This document shows positions 23,029-29,502 of a stretch of DNA of 29,502 nucleotides, piece after piece. Under the pieces are notes generated by a model. The model worked only from the letters and a program-made list of their open reading frames with translations, ran no database searches and was not told where the DNA came from. The DNA is from Spirochaetales bacterium (GTDB lineage: Bacteria > Spirochaetota > Spirochaetia > SZUA-6 > DRHE01), in the NCBI GenBank assembly GCA_016930895.1, contig JAFGFV010000271.1, forward strand, positions 1-29,502, given 5' to 3'. Within the stretch, counting starts at the first letter, position 1. Each line of letters opens with the position of its first letter. The position numbers were made by a program, and so were the translations under genes.

Positions 23029-25926
23029 ATGACCGATTCGAGGAGCAATTCGAGCGCCGAGCCCTGGTACGCCCGCTCAGTGGAGGATTCCCTCTCCGCC
23101 CTGGGCAGCGACCCCGCCCTTGGACTCTCCGAGGAGAAAGCGGCCCGCCGCCTGCAGACCGGCGGCCCCAACGAGCTGGTCGAGCGGGGAGGAAAGGGAC
23201 CGCTGAAGATCCTGGCTCGTCAGTTCCTGTCCCTCATGGTAGCCCTCCTGGTCGGCGCCGCCCTGGTCTCGGGGGTCGTGCTCGGAGAGTGGGAGGACGC
23301 CCTGGTCATCCTCGTGATCGTGGTGCTCAACGCCGTGCTGGGCTTCTGGCAGGAGTACCGGGCGGAAAGGGCCCTGGAGGCCCTGAAGGCCATGTCGCGT
23401 CCCCTGGCCAAGGTCAGGCGGGGGGGGCAGGTCCGGGAGATACCCGGCCGGGAGCTCGTGCCGGGGGACGTGGTGCTCCTGGAGGCCGGGAGCCTGATCC
23501 CGGCCGACGCGCGCCTGTTGGAGTCGGCAAACTTGAAGGCCCAGGAGGCTGCGCTGACCGGCGAAGCCGAGGCGGTGGAGAAGCACGCGGCAGCGCTGGC
23601 CCAAGAGGAGCTCCCCCTGGGAGACCGGCGCAACATGGTGTACATGGGCACGGTGGTGACCTACGGCCGGGGCACCGCCGTGGTCACGGCCACCGGCATG
23701 CGCACGGAGCTGGGCCGAATCGCCGGGCTCCTGGAGGAGACCCCGGAGGAGAGGACGGTCCTGCAGCGCAAGCTGGCCCAGCTCACGGTCTTCCTGGTCT
23801 TCGCAGCCCTCGCGCTGATCGCCCTGGTCGGTCTGGAAGGCTGGCTTCTGCGCGGTCTGGGGCTGAAGGAGCTCTTCATGACCGCGGTCAGCATGGCGGT
23901 GGCCGCCATCCCCGAGGGTCTGCCCGCCGTGGTCACGATCGCCCTGGCCCTGGGTGCGCAGCGGATGCTCAAGCGCAGGGCCCTGATCCGCCGCCTTTCG
24001 GCCGTGGAGACCCTGGGCTCCGTCACAGTCATCTGCACGGACAAGACGGGGACCCTGACCCAGAACCGCATGACCGCCACGCTCCTGGAGCTTCCGGACC
24101 GACGCCTCGAGCTCCCACGTGGTGAGACTCCCGCCGAAATCCCCGCGGACGACGCGGGGGCCTGGCTGCTCCTCGCCGGCGGCGCCCTCTGCAGCGATGC
24201 GGTTCTCCGCTCCGAATCCGAAGCCGAACCTGCTGAAGCTTCGGGTTCAGAACCGGTCTCGAGCGCCGGGGACCGCTTCCAGACCCTGGGGGATCCCACC
24301 GAGGGCGCCCTGGTGGCGGCCGCGGCCCGGGTCGGGTTGGAGAAACAGCTGCTCGAACAGCGCTATCCCCGCGTCGGGGAGCTGCCCTTCGATTCCGAGC
24401 GCAAGCGTATGACCACCGTGCATGCCCTGGATGCGGAAGCCGCCGCGGGGGCGAGCGGCCCCATCGCAGGCGACCCTCCGGGCGGTGGGCTGGCGGCCCT
24501 CCCGGAAGCAGTGCGCAGCTGGGTCTCGCGGGAGGAGGCCCGGCACTTGGCCTTCACCAAGGGGGCGGTGGACAGCCTGCTGGAGGTCTCGAGCTTCGTG
24601 TGGACCGATCAGGGGCCGCAAGAGCTCGGCCCGGACCGCCGGCAAGCCATCCTGGAGGCCAACGATCGTCTGGCCGGGCAAGGCATTCGGGTGCTGGGCG
24701 TGGCCGTTCGCACGCTCGACCGCCGGGGGTCGACGGAACGACCGTCGGACCGAGGCTCCCTGGGCGAGCTTGCCGTGGAGGAGCTGGAGCGCGGGCTCGT
24801 GTTCGTGGGCATGACGGGCATGCTCGACCCGCTGCGCCCGGAGGTCAAAGTGGCGGTGGAAACCTGCCGGCGCGCGGGGATCCGCCCGGTCATGATCACC
24901 GGAGACCACCCCCTGATCGCCCGCTCGATCGCCAAGGAGCTGGGGATCAGCGGCGCAGACCAGGCCATGACCGGCGCCGAGCTGGCCCGCCTGCCCGCCG
25001 AGGAGATCTCGGCCAGGGTCCAGGAAGTCTCGGTGTATGCCCGGGTGGCCCCGGAGCACAAGCTCAAGATCGTGGATGCCCTGCAGGAGCACGGCGAGAT
25101 CGTGGCCATGACCGGCGATGGGGTCAACGACGCCCCGGCGCTCAAGACCGCCGACATCGGCGTGGCTATGGGCATCACCGGCACCGACGTCTCCAAGGAA
25201 GCCTCGGACATGGTGCTGCAGGACGACAACTTTGCCACCATCCTGGCGGCGGTGGAGGAGGGCAGGATCATCTTCGACAACATCCTGCGCTTCGTCCGGT
25301 ACATCATCTCGGCCAACTGCGCCGAGATCCTGGTCATGATCGTCGCGCCCCTGCTCGGGATGCCCCTCCCGCTGTACCCGGTGCAGATCCTGTGGATGAA
25401 CCTGGTCACCGACGGCCTTCCGGCCCTGGCCCTCGGCGTGGAGCCCGGGGAACCGGACGTCATGTCGCGCCGCCCCCGCAGCCCCAAGGCCCCGATCCTG
25501 ACCCGGAGCATGGGCCTGCACATCCTGTGGGTCGGCCTGCTCATGGCGGTGCTGGCCCTGGCGGCGGGCGTGGTCCCCTATCGCTTCGCGGAGCGCCTGC
25601 CGGAATGGCGGACCATGCTGTTCACCACCCTGGTGTTTTGCCAGCTGACCCTGGCGCTCGTGGAACGCTCCAACCTGCAGTCGCTGTTTCGCCTGGGCCT
25701 GCTGTCCAACCGGGCCATGCTGTGGGCGGTCGGAGGGACCTTCGGGCTGCAGCTCGCGGTGATCTACGTGCCCTTCCTTCAGGGCTTCTTCAAGACGATG
25801 CCGCTGCGCGCCAGCCAACTCGGGATCTGCGCCCTGCTGAGCCTGGCCATGATCGCGGCCCTGGAGGGCTCCAAGGCGATCGCCAGGGGCAGGCTCCGCA
25901 AGACCCGCCAGAACCCAGGCGCCTGA
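23029..25926 (+). CDS. P-type calcium-transporting ATPase (type IIA/PMR1-like)
   Basis: A 965-residue membrane pump. N-terminal cation-ATPase domain, two membrane segments (about 65-105), actuator domain with LTGEA (177-181; the usual final Ser is Ala), PEGL in the fourth segment (295-298), phosphorylation site [10 protein letters not shown] with D338, and hinge [12 protein letters not shown] near 695. Calcium ligands of SERCA are readable: E in IPEGLPA, N and E in [10 protein letters not shown], and N, T, D in [14 protein letters not shown]. In the eighth segment the SERCA site-I Glu position appears to be Gln (VFCQLTLAL), as in single-site PMR1-type pumps. The nucleotide domain carries Ala/Glu-rich insertions (24200-24560). 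It likely exports Ca2+ (or Mn2+) from the cytoplasm. The start ATG has a G-run as ribosome site. Confidence 0.92.
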   Translation: MTDSRSNSSAEPWYARSVEDSLSALGSDPALGLSEEKAARRLQTGGPNELVERGGKGPLKILARQFLSLMVALLVGAALVSGVVLGEWEDALVILVIVVLNAVLGFWQEYRAERALEALKAMSRPLAKVRRGGQVREIPGRELVPGDVVLLEAGSLIPADARLLESANLKAQEAALTGEAEAVEKHAAALAQEELPLGDRRNMVYMGTVVTYGRGTAVVTATGMRTELGRIAGLLEETPEERTVLQRKLAQLTVFLVFAALALIALVGLEGWLLRGLGLKELFMTAVSMAVAAIPEGLPAVVTIALALGAQRMLKRRALIRRLSAVETLGSVTVICTDKTGTLTQNRMTATLLELPDRRLELPRGETPAEIPADDAGAWLLLAGGALCSDAVLRSESEAEPAEASGSEPVSSAGDRFQTLGDPTEGALVAAAARVGLEKQLLEQRYPRVGELPFDSERKRMTTVHALDAEAAAGASGPIAGDPPGGGLAALPEAVRSWVSREEARHLAFTKGAVDSLLEVSSFVWTDQGPQELGPDRRQAILEANDRLAGQGIRVLGVAVRTLDRRGSTERPSDRGSLGELAVEELERGLVFVGMTGMLDPLRPEVKVAVETCRRAGIRPVMITGDHPLIARSIAKELGISGADQAMTGAELARLPAEEISARVQEVSVYARVAPEHKLKIVDALQEHGEIVAMTGDGVNDAPALKTADIGVAMGITGTDVSKEASDMVLQDDNFATILAAVEEGRIIFDNILRFVRYIISANCAEILVMIVAPLLGMPLPLYPVQILWMNLVTDGLPALALGVEPGEPDVMSRRPRSPKAPILTRSMGLHILWVGLLMAVLALAAGVVPYRFAERLPEWRTMLFTTLVFCQLTLALVERSNLQSLFRLGLLSNRAMLWAVGGTFGLQLAVIYVPFLQGFFKTMPLRASQLGICALLSLAMIAALEGSKAIARGRLRKTRQNPGA

Positions 25927-25939
25927 GCGCCGTAGGGTA

Positions 25940-25969
25940 TTGGCGTTTGTCGCGGGATCTTGGTATATT
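25940..25969 (+). promoter_or_regulatory. Promoter of the small Cys protein gene
   Basis: TTGGCG (25940-25945), 18-bp spacer, TATATT (25964-25969). Embedded in an AT-rich island that contrasts with the surrounding GC-rich DNA. Confidence 0.6.
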
Positions 25970-25970
25970 C

Positions 25971-25992
25971 CTATATATTCCGAGCTATATAG
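25971..25992. promoter_or_regulatory. AT-rich inverted repeat at the predicted start site (possible operator)
   Basis: CTATATA (25971-25977) and TATATAG (25986-25992) form a perfect 7-bp inverted repeat around TTCCGAGC. It starts right after the -10 box, so it covers the predicted transcription start, and ends next to the GAGGAG ribosome site. As DNA it is operator-like; as RNA it could form a weak hairpin beside the ribosome site. Confidence 0.5.
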
Positions 25993-26007
25993 AGGAGATC
26001 TTTCTTC

Positions 26008-26322
26008 ATGCCCCGTATCACCATCGACTCTGGAATTTGCGGCTTCAGCACGACGATCACCACGACCTCCGAGGACCGGCAGCACGTGAGGATTGCCTAC
26101 GAAACCGAGTGCCCGCACGCCGCCAGAGCGCGGGAAGCGCTCACGGAAGTCGACGCCTTCCAGGAAGTGTTCCGCAAGCCCCACGAGACCAAGGTCTACC
26201 AGACTCTCTCGCCTCACCTGCCGCATGCGGCCTGCCCGCTGAGCGCAGGGTTCCTGAAGGCCATCGAGGTGGCCGCGGGGCTTGCCCTCCCCAAGGACGT
26301 GTCCATAAAGATCGAGGCTTGA
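26008..26322 (+). CDS. Small conserved-looking Cys/His protein of unknown function
   Basis: A 104-residue soluble protein with a clear GAGGAG ribosome site, its own promoter and a possible operator. It contains GICGFSTTI near the N-terminus, TECPHAARAREAL in the middle and LPHAACPLSAGFLKAIEVAAG near the C-terminus, so three cysteines and nearby histidines could form a metal or redox site. From memory it resembles a family of about 100-residue proteins in anaerobic bacteria and archaea listed as a domain of unknown function (possibly DUF6951); I could not check this. No membrane segment or signal peptide. The following TRAP receptor gene is 71 bp downstream and may be cotranscribed. Confidence 0.65.
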   Translation: MPRITIDSGICGFSTTITTTSEDRQHVRIAYETECPHAARAREALTEVDAFQEVFRKPHETKVYQTLSPHLPHAACPLSAGFLKAIEVAAGLALPKDVSIKIEA

Positions 26323-26393
26323 GCCGCCCCTCTGCGCTCCCGTCTCGCCTCTTGCTCTTGCCGCCACGGAAGTCTCCGTGCCATGATGTTGCC

Positions 26394-27404
26394 ATGAGGC
26401 ACCCCAACAACGTGGTTCGATTTCCTCTTCTGCTGGCGGCGCTGTTTCTGGCGGGGAGCCTCGGGCTTTCGGCAGTGACCATCAAAATCGCCACCCTGGC
26501 CCCGGCCGGCAGTCCCTGGGTGGATTCCCTGCGCCGCCTGGCGGGAGACCTGGAACGGTCCTCCGACGGCACCGTGAGCTTCAAGATCTACGCGGGGGGC
26601 GCCGCGGGGGAAGAGGCGGACATGATCCGCAAGATGCGCATCGGACAGCTCCAGGGGGCCGCCCTCACCCAGCTCGGCCTCTCGCTGCTGGAGCCGGGCC
26701 TCCTGGCCCTCAGCACCCCCTTCCTGATCCAGGACGAAGAGGAGCTGGACCGCGTGATGGCGCGCCTGCGCCCGGAGTACTCCCGCCGGCTGGAGGAGCA
26801 GGGATTTCAGCTGCTGTCGTTCCTCAAGGCCGGGTGGGTGCATTTCTTCGGCCGGCAGGCAGTGGGGACCCCCGGGGAGCTCCGGGGCCAGCGACTTGGC
26901 CTGCCGGACGGGGACGCCGACTTCGTCGAGATCTGGCGGAGCATGGGTTTTAGCGCCTTCTCTCTCCCCATGGGGGACCTGCTCGTTGGACTGCAATCGG
27001 GCATGGTGGACGCCTACTACTCCCCCCCGGCGGTGGCGGCAAGCTTCCAGTGGTTCGCCCTGACCCCGCACATGTCCGAGATGCGGATCGCACCAGTGGT
27101 CGGGGGCATCCTTCTCACGGCGAGGGCCTTCCAGAAGATCCCCGAAGAACTGCGGCCCCTGGTGCGGGAGCGTTTTCTCCAGCTCGATCGGGAGATCAAC
27201 CGCGGCATGACCGCCCTGGAGCAGGATGCCCTGACGGCCATGCTGCGGCGCGGTCTGATCGTGGACCCGGTAGCCCCGCAAGCCAGACGGGAGTGGGAGG
27301 AGCTCGGGCAACGGGGAGCGCAAGTCGTGATCGGGCGAGTGTTTACCCGCACGGACTACGAACTGGTGGCCTCCGCCGTGCGGGAGCGAAGCACCCAGCC
27401 ATGA
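26394..27404 (+). CDS. TRAP-type solute-binding protein (DctP family)
   Basis: A 336-residue periplasmic receptor. Signal peptide at 1-26 (hydrophobic core LLLAALFLAGSLGL). TIKIATLAPAGSPW and GGAAGEEADMIRKMRIGQL are typical DctP blocks, the latter close to treponemal TatP-type receptors. GLQSGMVDAYYSPP matches the later conserved stretch. TRAP receptors bind carboxylates or other small anions and hand them to DctQ/DctM membrane subunits, but no such genes lie in the window. The treponemal-like receptors can pair with a TPR protein (TatT), also not seen. The ATG at 26394 has no clear ribosome site. Its stop overlaps the start of the esterase gene (ATGA), so the two are coupled. Confidence 0.88.
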   Translation: MRHPNNVVRFPLLLAALFLAGSLGLSAVTIKIATLAPAGSPWVDSLRRLAGDLERSSDGTVSFKIYAGGAAGEEADMIRKMRIGQLQGAALTQLGLSLLEPGLLALSTPFLIQDEEELDRVMARLRPEYSRRLEEQGFQLLSFLKAGWVHFFGRQAVGTPGELRGQRLGLPDGDADFVEIWRSMGFSAFSLPMGDLLVGLQSGMVDAYYSPPAVAASFQWFALTPHMSEMRIAPVVGGILLTARAFQKIPEELRPLVRERFLQLDREINRGMTALEQDALTAMLRRGLIVDPVAPQARREWEELGQRGAQVVIGRVFTRTDYELVASAVRERSTQP

Positions 27405-28456
27405 TCGCGGGCCTGCTGGTTGCCGTAGTCCCACTGCTCGCCCTGTATCTCCTGCTGAGGGTGAACCGCCTGCGCTATCGCGAAGAGGGTACCCTCGACC
27501 TGCGGGTCGCAGTCATGCTCGGACTCGCGCAGAGGGGCAAACGCTCTCACGCCTTGGATGCTGCCGGACTTCGCCCCGTGGAGGAGCAGCGCGCGGAGTT
27601 GGAGGCCCTGACCAGGCGTTTTGCCAACGGGGGTCCCAGGATGGCGATGGAGAGGGACCTCGAGGTTCCAGGACCTGCCGGTCCCGTCCCGGTCCGTCAC
27701 TACCGCCCCGCCCCGGAGCCGCAAGGAAGCCCGATATTGGTGTACCTGCACGGCGGGGCGTTCGCTCTGGGCAGCATCGATACCCATGCCAATGTCTGCC
27801 GTGCTCTGGCTGCGGCGGCGGGCTGTAACATCCTATCGGTAGGATACCGTCTGGCCCCCGAGCATCCGTACCCTGCGGGCCTGGAGGACGCCTACGCCGT
27901 GCTGTGCTGGGCCGCCTCCGGGGGCGACGCCCCGCTCGCGGGCGGACCCGTCGGCGATCCGGAGCGCCTGGCGGTCTCAGGGGACAGCGCAGGCGGCACC
28001 CTCGCCGCGGCGCTCTGCCTGATGGCGCGGGACCGCGACGGCCCCCGGATCGCGCACCAGGCCCTGGTGTACCCTGCTACCGATGCTACCACCGTCGAGC
28101 GCGAGAGCTACCGGCTGTACGGCCGCGGCTACATGCTCGATACCGAGCAGATCCTCTGGGCCACGGAGCAGTACCTCCCCGATCCGCAGGACCGCTTCCT
28201 GCCCTACGCCTCTCCCCTGCTGGCCCCCAGCCATGCCAACCTGCCGCCGGCCACGATCGTGGCCGCCGAGTTCGACGTGCTGCGGGACGAAGGCCAGGCG
28301 TATGCGGAAGCCCTGCAGCGCGCCGGCGTGCCGGTGCGCTACGAGTGCGTTCCCGGCGTGGTCCATTCCTTTTTCTCCGTGCAGCGTTTCCTGCCTCAGG
28401 CGCGACGCGCCGTGCAGTGGATCGCCGAGGACCTCCGGCGCTCCTGGGGCGGCTGA
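27401..28456 (+). CDS. HSL-family alpha/beta-hydrolase (esterase/lipase)
   Basis: A 351-residue hydrolase with a membrane-anchoring N-terminal helix (about 2-20). HGGAF (117-121) is the oxyanion-hole box of the hormone-sensitive-lipase family, with Ala in place of the third Gly. GDSAGG (194-199) holds nucleophile S196; D292 in EFDVLRDEG and H322 in VVHSFFS complete the triad. YRLAPEHPYPAGLEDAY is highly typical. Family members hydrolyse short acyl esters and lactones. The start overlaps the DctP stop by 4 bp, so a receptor and a hydrolase are made together; the ester might yield the ligand of the receptor, which is inference only. The N-terminal helix suggests attachment to the inner membrane. 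Confidence 0.9.
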   Translation: MIAGLLVAVVPLLALYLLLRVNRLRYREEGTLDLRVAVMLGLAQRGKRSHALDAAGLRPVEEQRAELEALTRRFANGGPRMAMERDLEVPGPAGPVPVRHYRPAPEPQGSPILVYLHGGAFALGSIDTHANVCRALAAAAGCNILSVGYRLAPEHPYPAGLEDAYAVLCWAASGGDAPLAGGPVGDPERLAVSGDSAGGTLAAALCLMARDRDGPRIAHQALVYPATDATTVERESYRLYGRGYMLDTEQILWATEQYLPDPQDRFLPYASPLLAPSHANLPPATIVAAEFDVLRDEGQAYAEALQRAGVPVRYECVPGVVHSFFSVQRFLPQARRAVQWIAEDLRRSWGG

Positions 28457-28514
28457 GGCTCACAAAGCCGCGAGTCGCCTCGTCTGCGTCTGCATGACGT
28501 CTGCGTCACTCAGC

Positions 28515-28543
28515 TTGACTTCCCGCAGGCACGGTCTCATACT
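28515..28543 (+). promoter_or_regulatory. Predicted promoter of the molybdenum-hydroxylase operon
   Basis: TTGACT (28515-28520), 17-bp spacer, CATACT (28538-28543). It lies in the 178-bp gap after the esterase gene, about 90 bp before the next start codon. No other element was seen in this gap. Confidence 0.5.
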
Positions 28544-28634
28544 GAAATCCGCGCCGCCCCGAGGAGCCGCCGGCGCCTCGCTGGGATCTCCTGAGCACGG
28601 GGCCACGCCAGGGCGGGCGAAGAAAGGACGGGCC

Positions 28635-29459
28635 ATGGCGGCAGAGGTACAGTGGTTCTTTCCGCGCGAGCTCTCTGAAGTGCCTTCGCTCCTGGCACAG
28701 GAGGGCGTCGTCCCGCACGGAGGGGGCACGGGACTGCTCCTTGGCGGCATGAGCCAGGTCCGGGGCCTCGTGGATCTGAGCCGCCTGGGGCTGGGCGATA
28801 TCCGGAAGGATGGGGCCAGCGCGTGTATCGGTGCTGCTGCCAGCTACGCCGCGGCGGCCGCGGCCGCGGCAGCCTGGGAACCCCGCCACGTGCTGGCCCG
28901 GTCCCTCAGCGCGGCAGCCAACACGCCGCTTCGAAACCGCATCACCGTCGGCGGCAGCATCGCCTTGTTTCCCTACTGGTCCGACCTGGTGGGACCCCTG
29001 CTCGCCCTGGAGGCCGAGGTGCACCTGGTGGGAAGCCACGAGGGCTGGCTGCCGCTACCGGAGTACCTGGCAAGGAGGGAGCCGCGGCGCGGGTCGTTGA
29101 TCACCGAGGTCCGCTGGGAGGAGCAGGGATGGGTCGGCGAGTACCGCAGATGGACCCGGACCCGCACTGACCGGCCGGCTTTCAGCCTCGTCGCCGTGGG
29201 CAGGCGGTCGCGCAAGCGGTCCAGCGAACTGCGGGTCGTGTTGGTGGGATGCTCCGGGCGACACCGGCGGCTCACCGAGGTCGAAGAGGCTGTGGCCGCC
29301 GGGGAGGAGCCGGCAGCCGCGGCAGCCAGGGCTCAGATCGAGATCCCCGCCCGCATGGGTTTCAGCGGCACATACCTGTCGCACTGCGCCCGGGTCGAGC
29401 TCGAGCGGGCCCTGAGCGCTCTGAGGGCAAACGGCTCCGGGGCCGAGGACGGAACGTAG
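28635..29459 (+). CDS. FAD-binding subunit of xanthine/CO dehydrogenase-type enzyme
   Basis: A 274-residue protein of the CoxM/CutM/XdhB FAD-binding family. VPHGGGTGLLLGG (about 26-38) is the first FAD pyrophosphate loop, and NRITVGGSIALFPYWSDLVGPLLALEAEV corresponds to the second FAD motif with its conserved (S/D)D-L-x-P-x-LLAL. The C-terminal CO-dehydrogenase flavoprotein domain follows (RPAFSLVAV, RRLTEVEEAV). In these enzymes the subunit passes electrons from the 2Fe-2S clusters of the small subunit to NAD+ or other acceptors. A run of nine alanines sits near residue 72-80. The start at 28635 has AAAGGA. A small-subunit gene seems to begin 11 bp downstream, so this opens a molybdenum-hydroxylase operon, its substrate unknown. 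Confidence 0.85.
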   Translation: MAAEVQWFFPRELSEVPSLLAQEGVVPHGGGTGLLLGGMSQVRGLVDLSRLGLGDIRKDGASACIGAAASYAAAAAAAAAWEPRHVLARSLSAAANTPLRNRITVGGSIALFPYWSDLVGPLLALEAEVHLVGSHEGWLPLPEYLARREPRRGSLITEVRWEEQGWVGEYRRWTRTRTDRPAFSLVAVGRRSRKRSSELRVVLVGCSGRHRRLTEVEEAVAAGEEPAAAAARAQIEIPARMGFSGTYLSHCARVELERALSALRANGSGAEDGT

Positions 29460-29470
29460 GCGAGGTAGGC

Positions 29471-29502
29471 ATGGAAGCAAGGATTCGAATCAACGGGGAG
29501 GA
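29471..29502 (+). CDS. Start of a probable 2Fe-2S subunit gene (runs off right edge)
   Basis: Only about ten codons are visible: MEARIRINGE and onward, after a GAGG ribosome site. The xIxxxxNGE pattern is how small ferredoxin-like subunits (CoxS/XdhC type) of molybdenum hydroxylases begin, and such a gene is expected next to the FAD subunit. Based on very little sequence plus context. Confidence 0.5.
   Translation, partial: MEARIRINGE

Noticed and set aside
25912..25935. Terminator after the Ca2+-ATPase gene (GGCGC-CTGA-GCGCC)
   Set aside because: Only a 5-bp stem that includes the stop codon, with no T-run.
24247..26367. Long minus-strand open frame antisense to the Ca2+-ATPase
   Set aside because: Complement shadow of a clear P-type ATPase; no motifs and no ribosome site.

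Overview
The window is GC-rich (roughly 60-65 % by eye), densely coded bacterial DNA with short intergenic gaps and several ATGA start/stop overlaps. No rRNA, tRNA, CRISPR array, insertion sequence or phage gene was seen. Several features point, without proving it, to a spirochaete or close relative. The sugar-binding protein has a signal-peptide end of the VFA-GGGKES kind common in spirochaete binding proteins. The GAPDH is very like the trypanosomatid glycosomal type. The TRAP receptor resembles the treponemal TatP kind.

Left part (1-9080). A truncated UroD-family gene reads off the left edge behind a promoter flanked by two LacI-type operators. Next come an SPFH/band-7 coiled-coil protein and a secreted von Willebrand A protein with a CsgG/FlgO-like C-terminus and a strong terminator. 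A cyclic-2,3-diphosphoglycerate-synthetase-like P-loop protein is followed by a NagD-type HAD phosphatase. An Asp/Glu-racemase-like enzyme is divergent from an orphan ParB/sulfiredoxin-fold protein. Then comes gap (GAPDH) with its own promoter and terminator.

Central part (9081-20118): a carbohydrate locus and the most interesting region. The leftward operon is sugar-binding protein, two ABC permeases, ROK repressor, UroD-like protein, AGE-family epimerase. Divergent from it, over a well-formed double promoter, runs UroD-like protein, AGE epimerase, Cys-motif flavoprotein. A third complete UroD-like gene (9211-10275) converges on the leftward operon and overlaps its last gene. With the truncated copy at the left edge there are four UroD-family genes and two AGE epimerases in 19 kb, with no corrinoid protein and no heme gene visible. 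Two of the complete UroD-like proteins keep the His-x-Cys...Cys zinc site of the MtaA/CmuA methyltransferases; the third has lost all three ligands. I infer uptake of a sugar or sugar derivative, epimerisation or isomerisation by AGE enzymes, and an unknown reaction on a UroD fold.

Right part (20119-29502). A ybaK-like deacylase gene lies downstream of a LarA-family nickel-pincer racemase gene. MtfA-type peptidase and P-type Ca2+-ATPase genes follow. A small Cys-containing protein sits behind an AT-rich promoter with a palindrome at the predicted start site. An orphan TRAP receptor gene overlaps an HSL-family esterase gene. The window ends at the start of a xanthine-dehydrogenase/CO-dehydrogenase-type operon (FAD subunit, then the first codons of a probable 2Fe-2S subunit).
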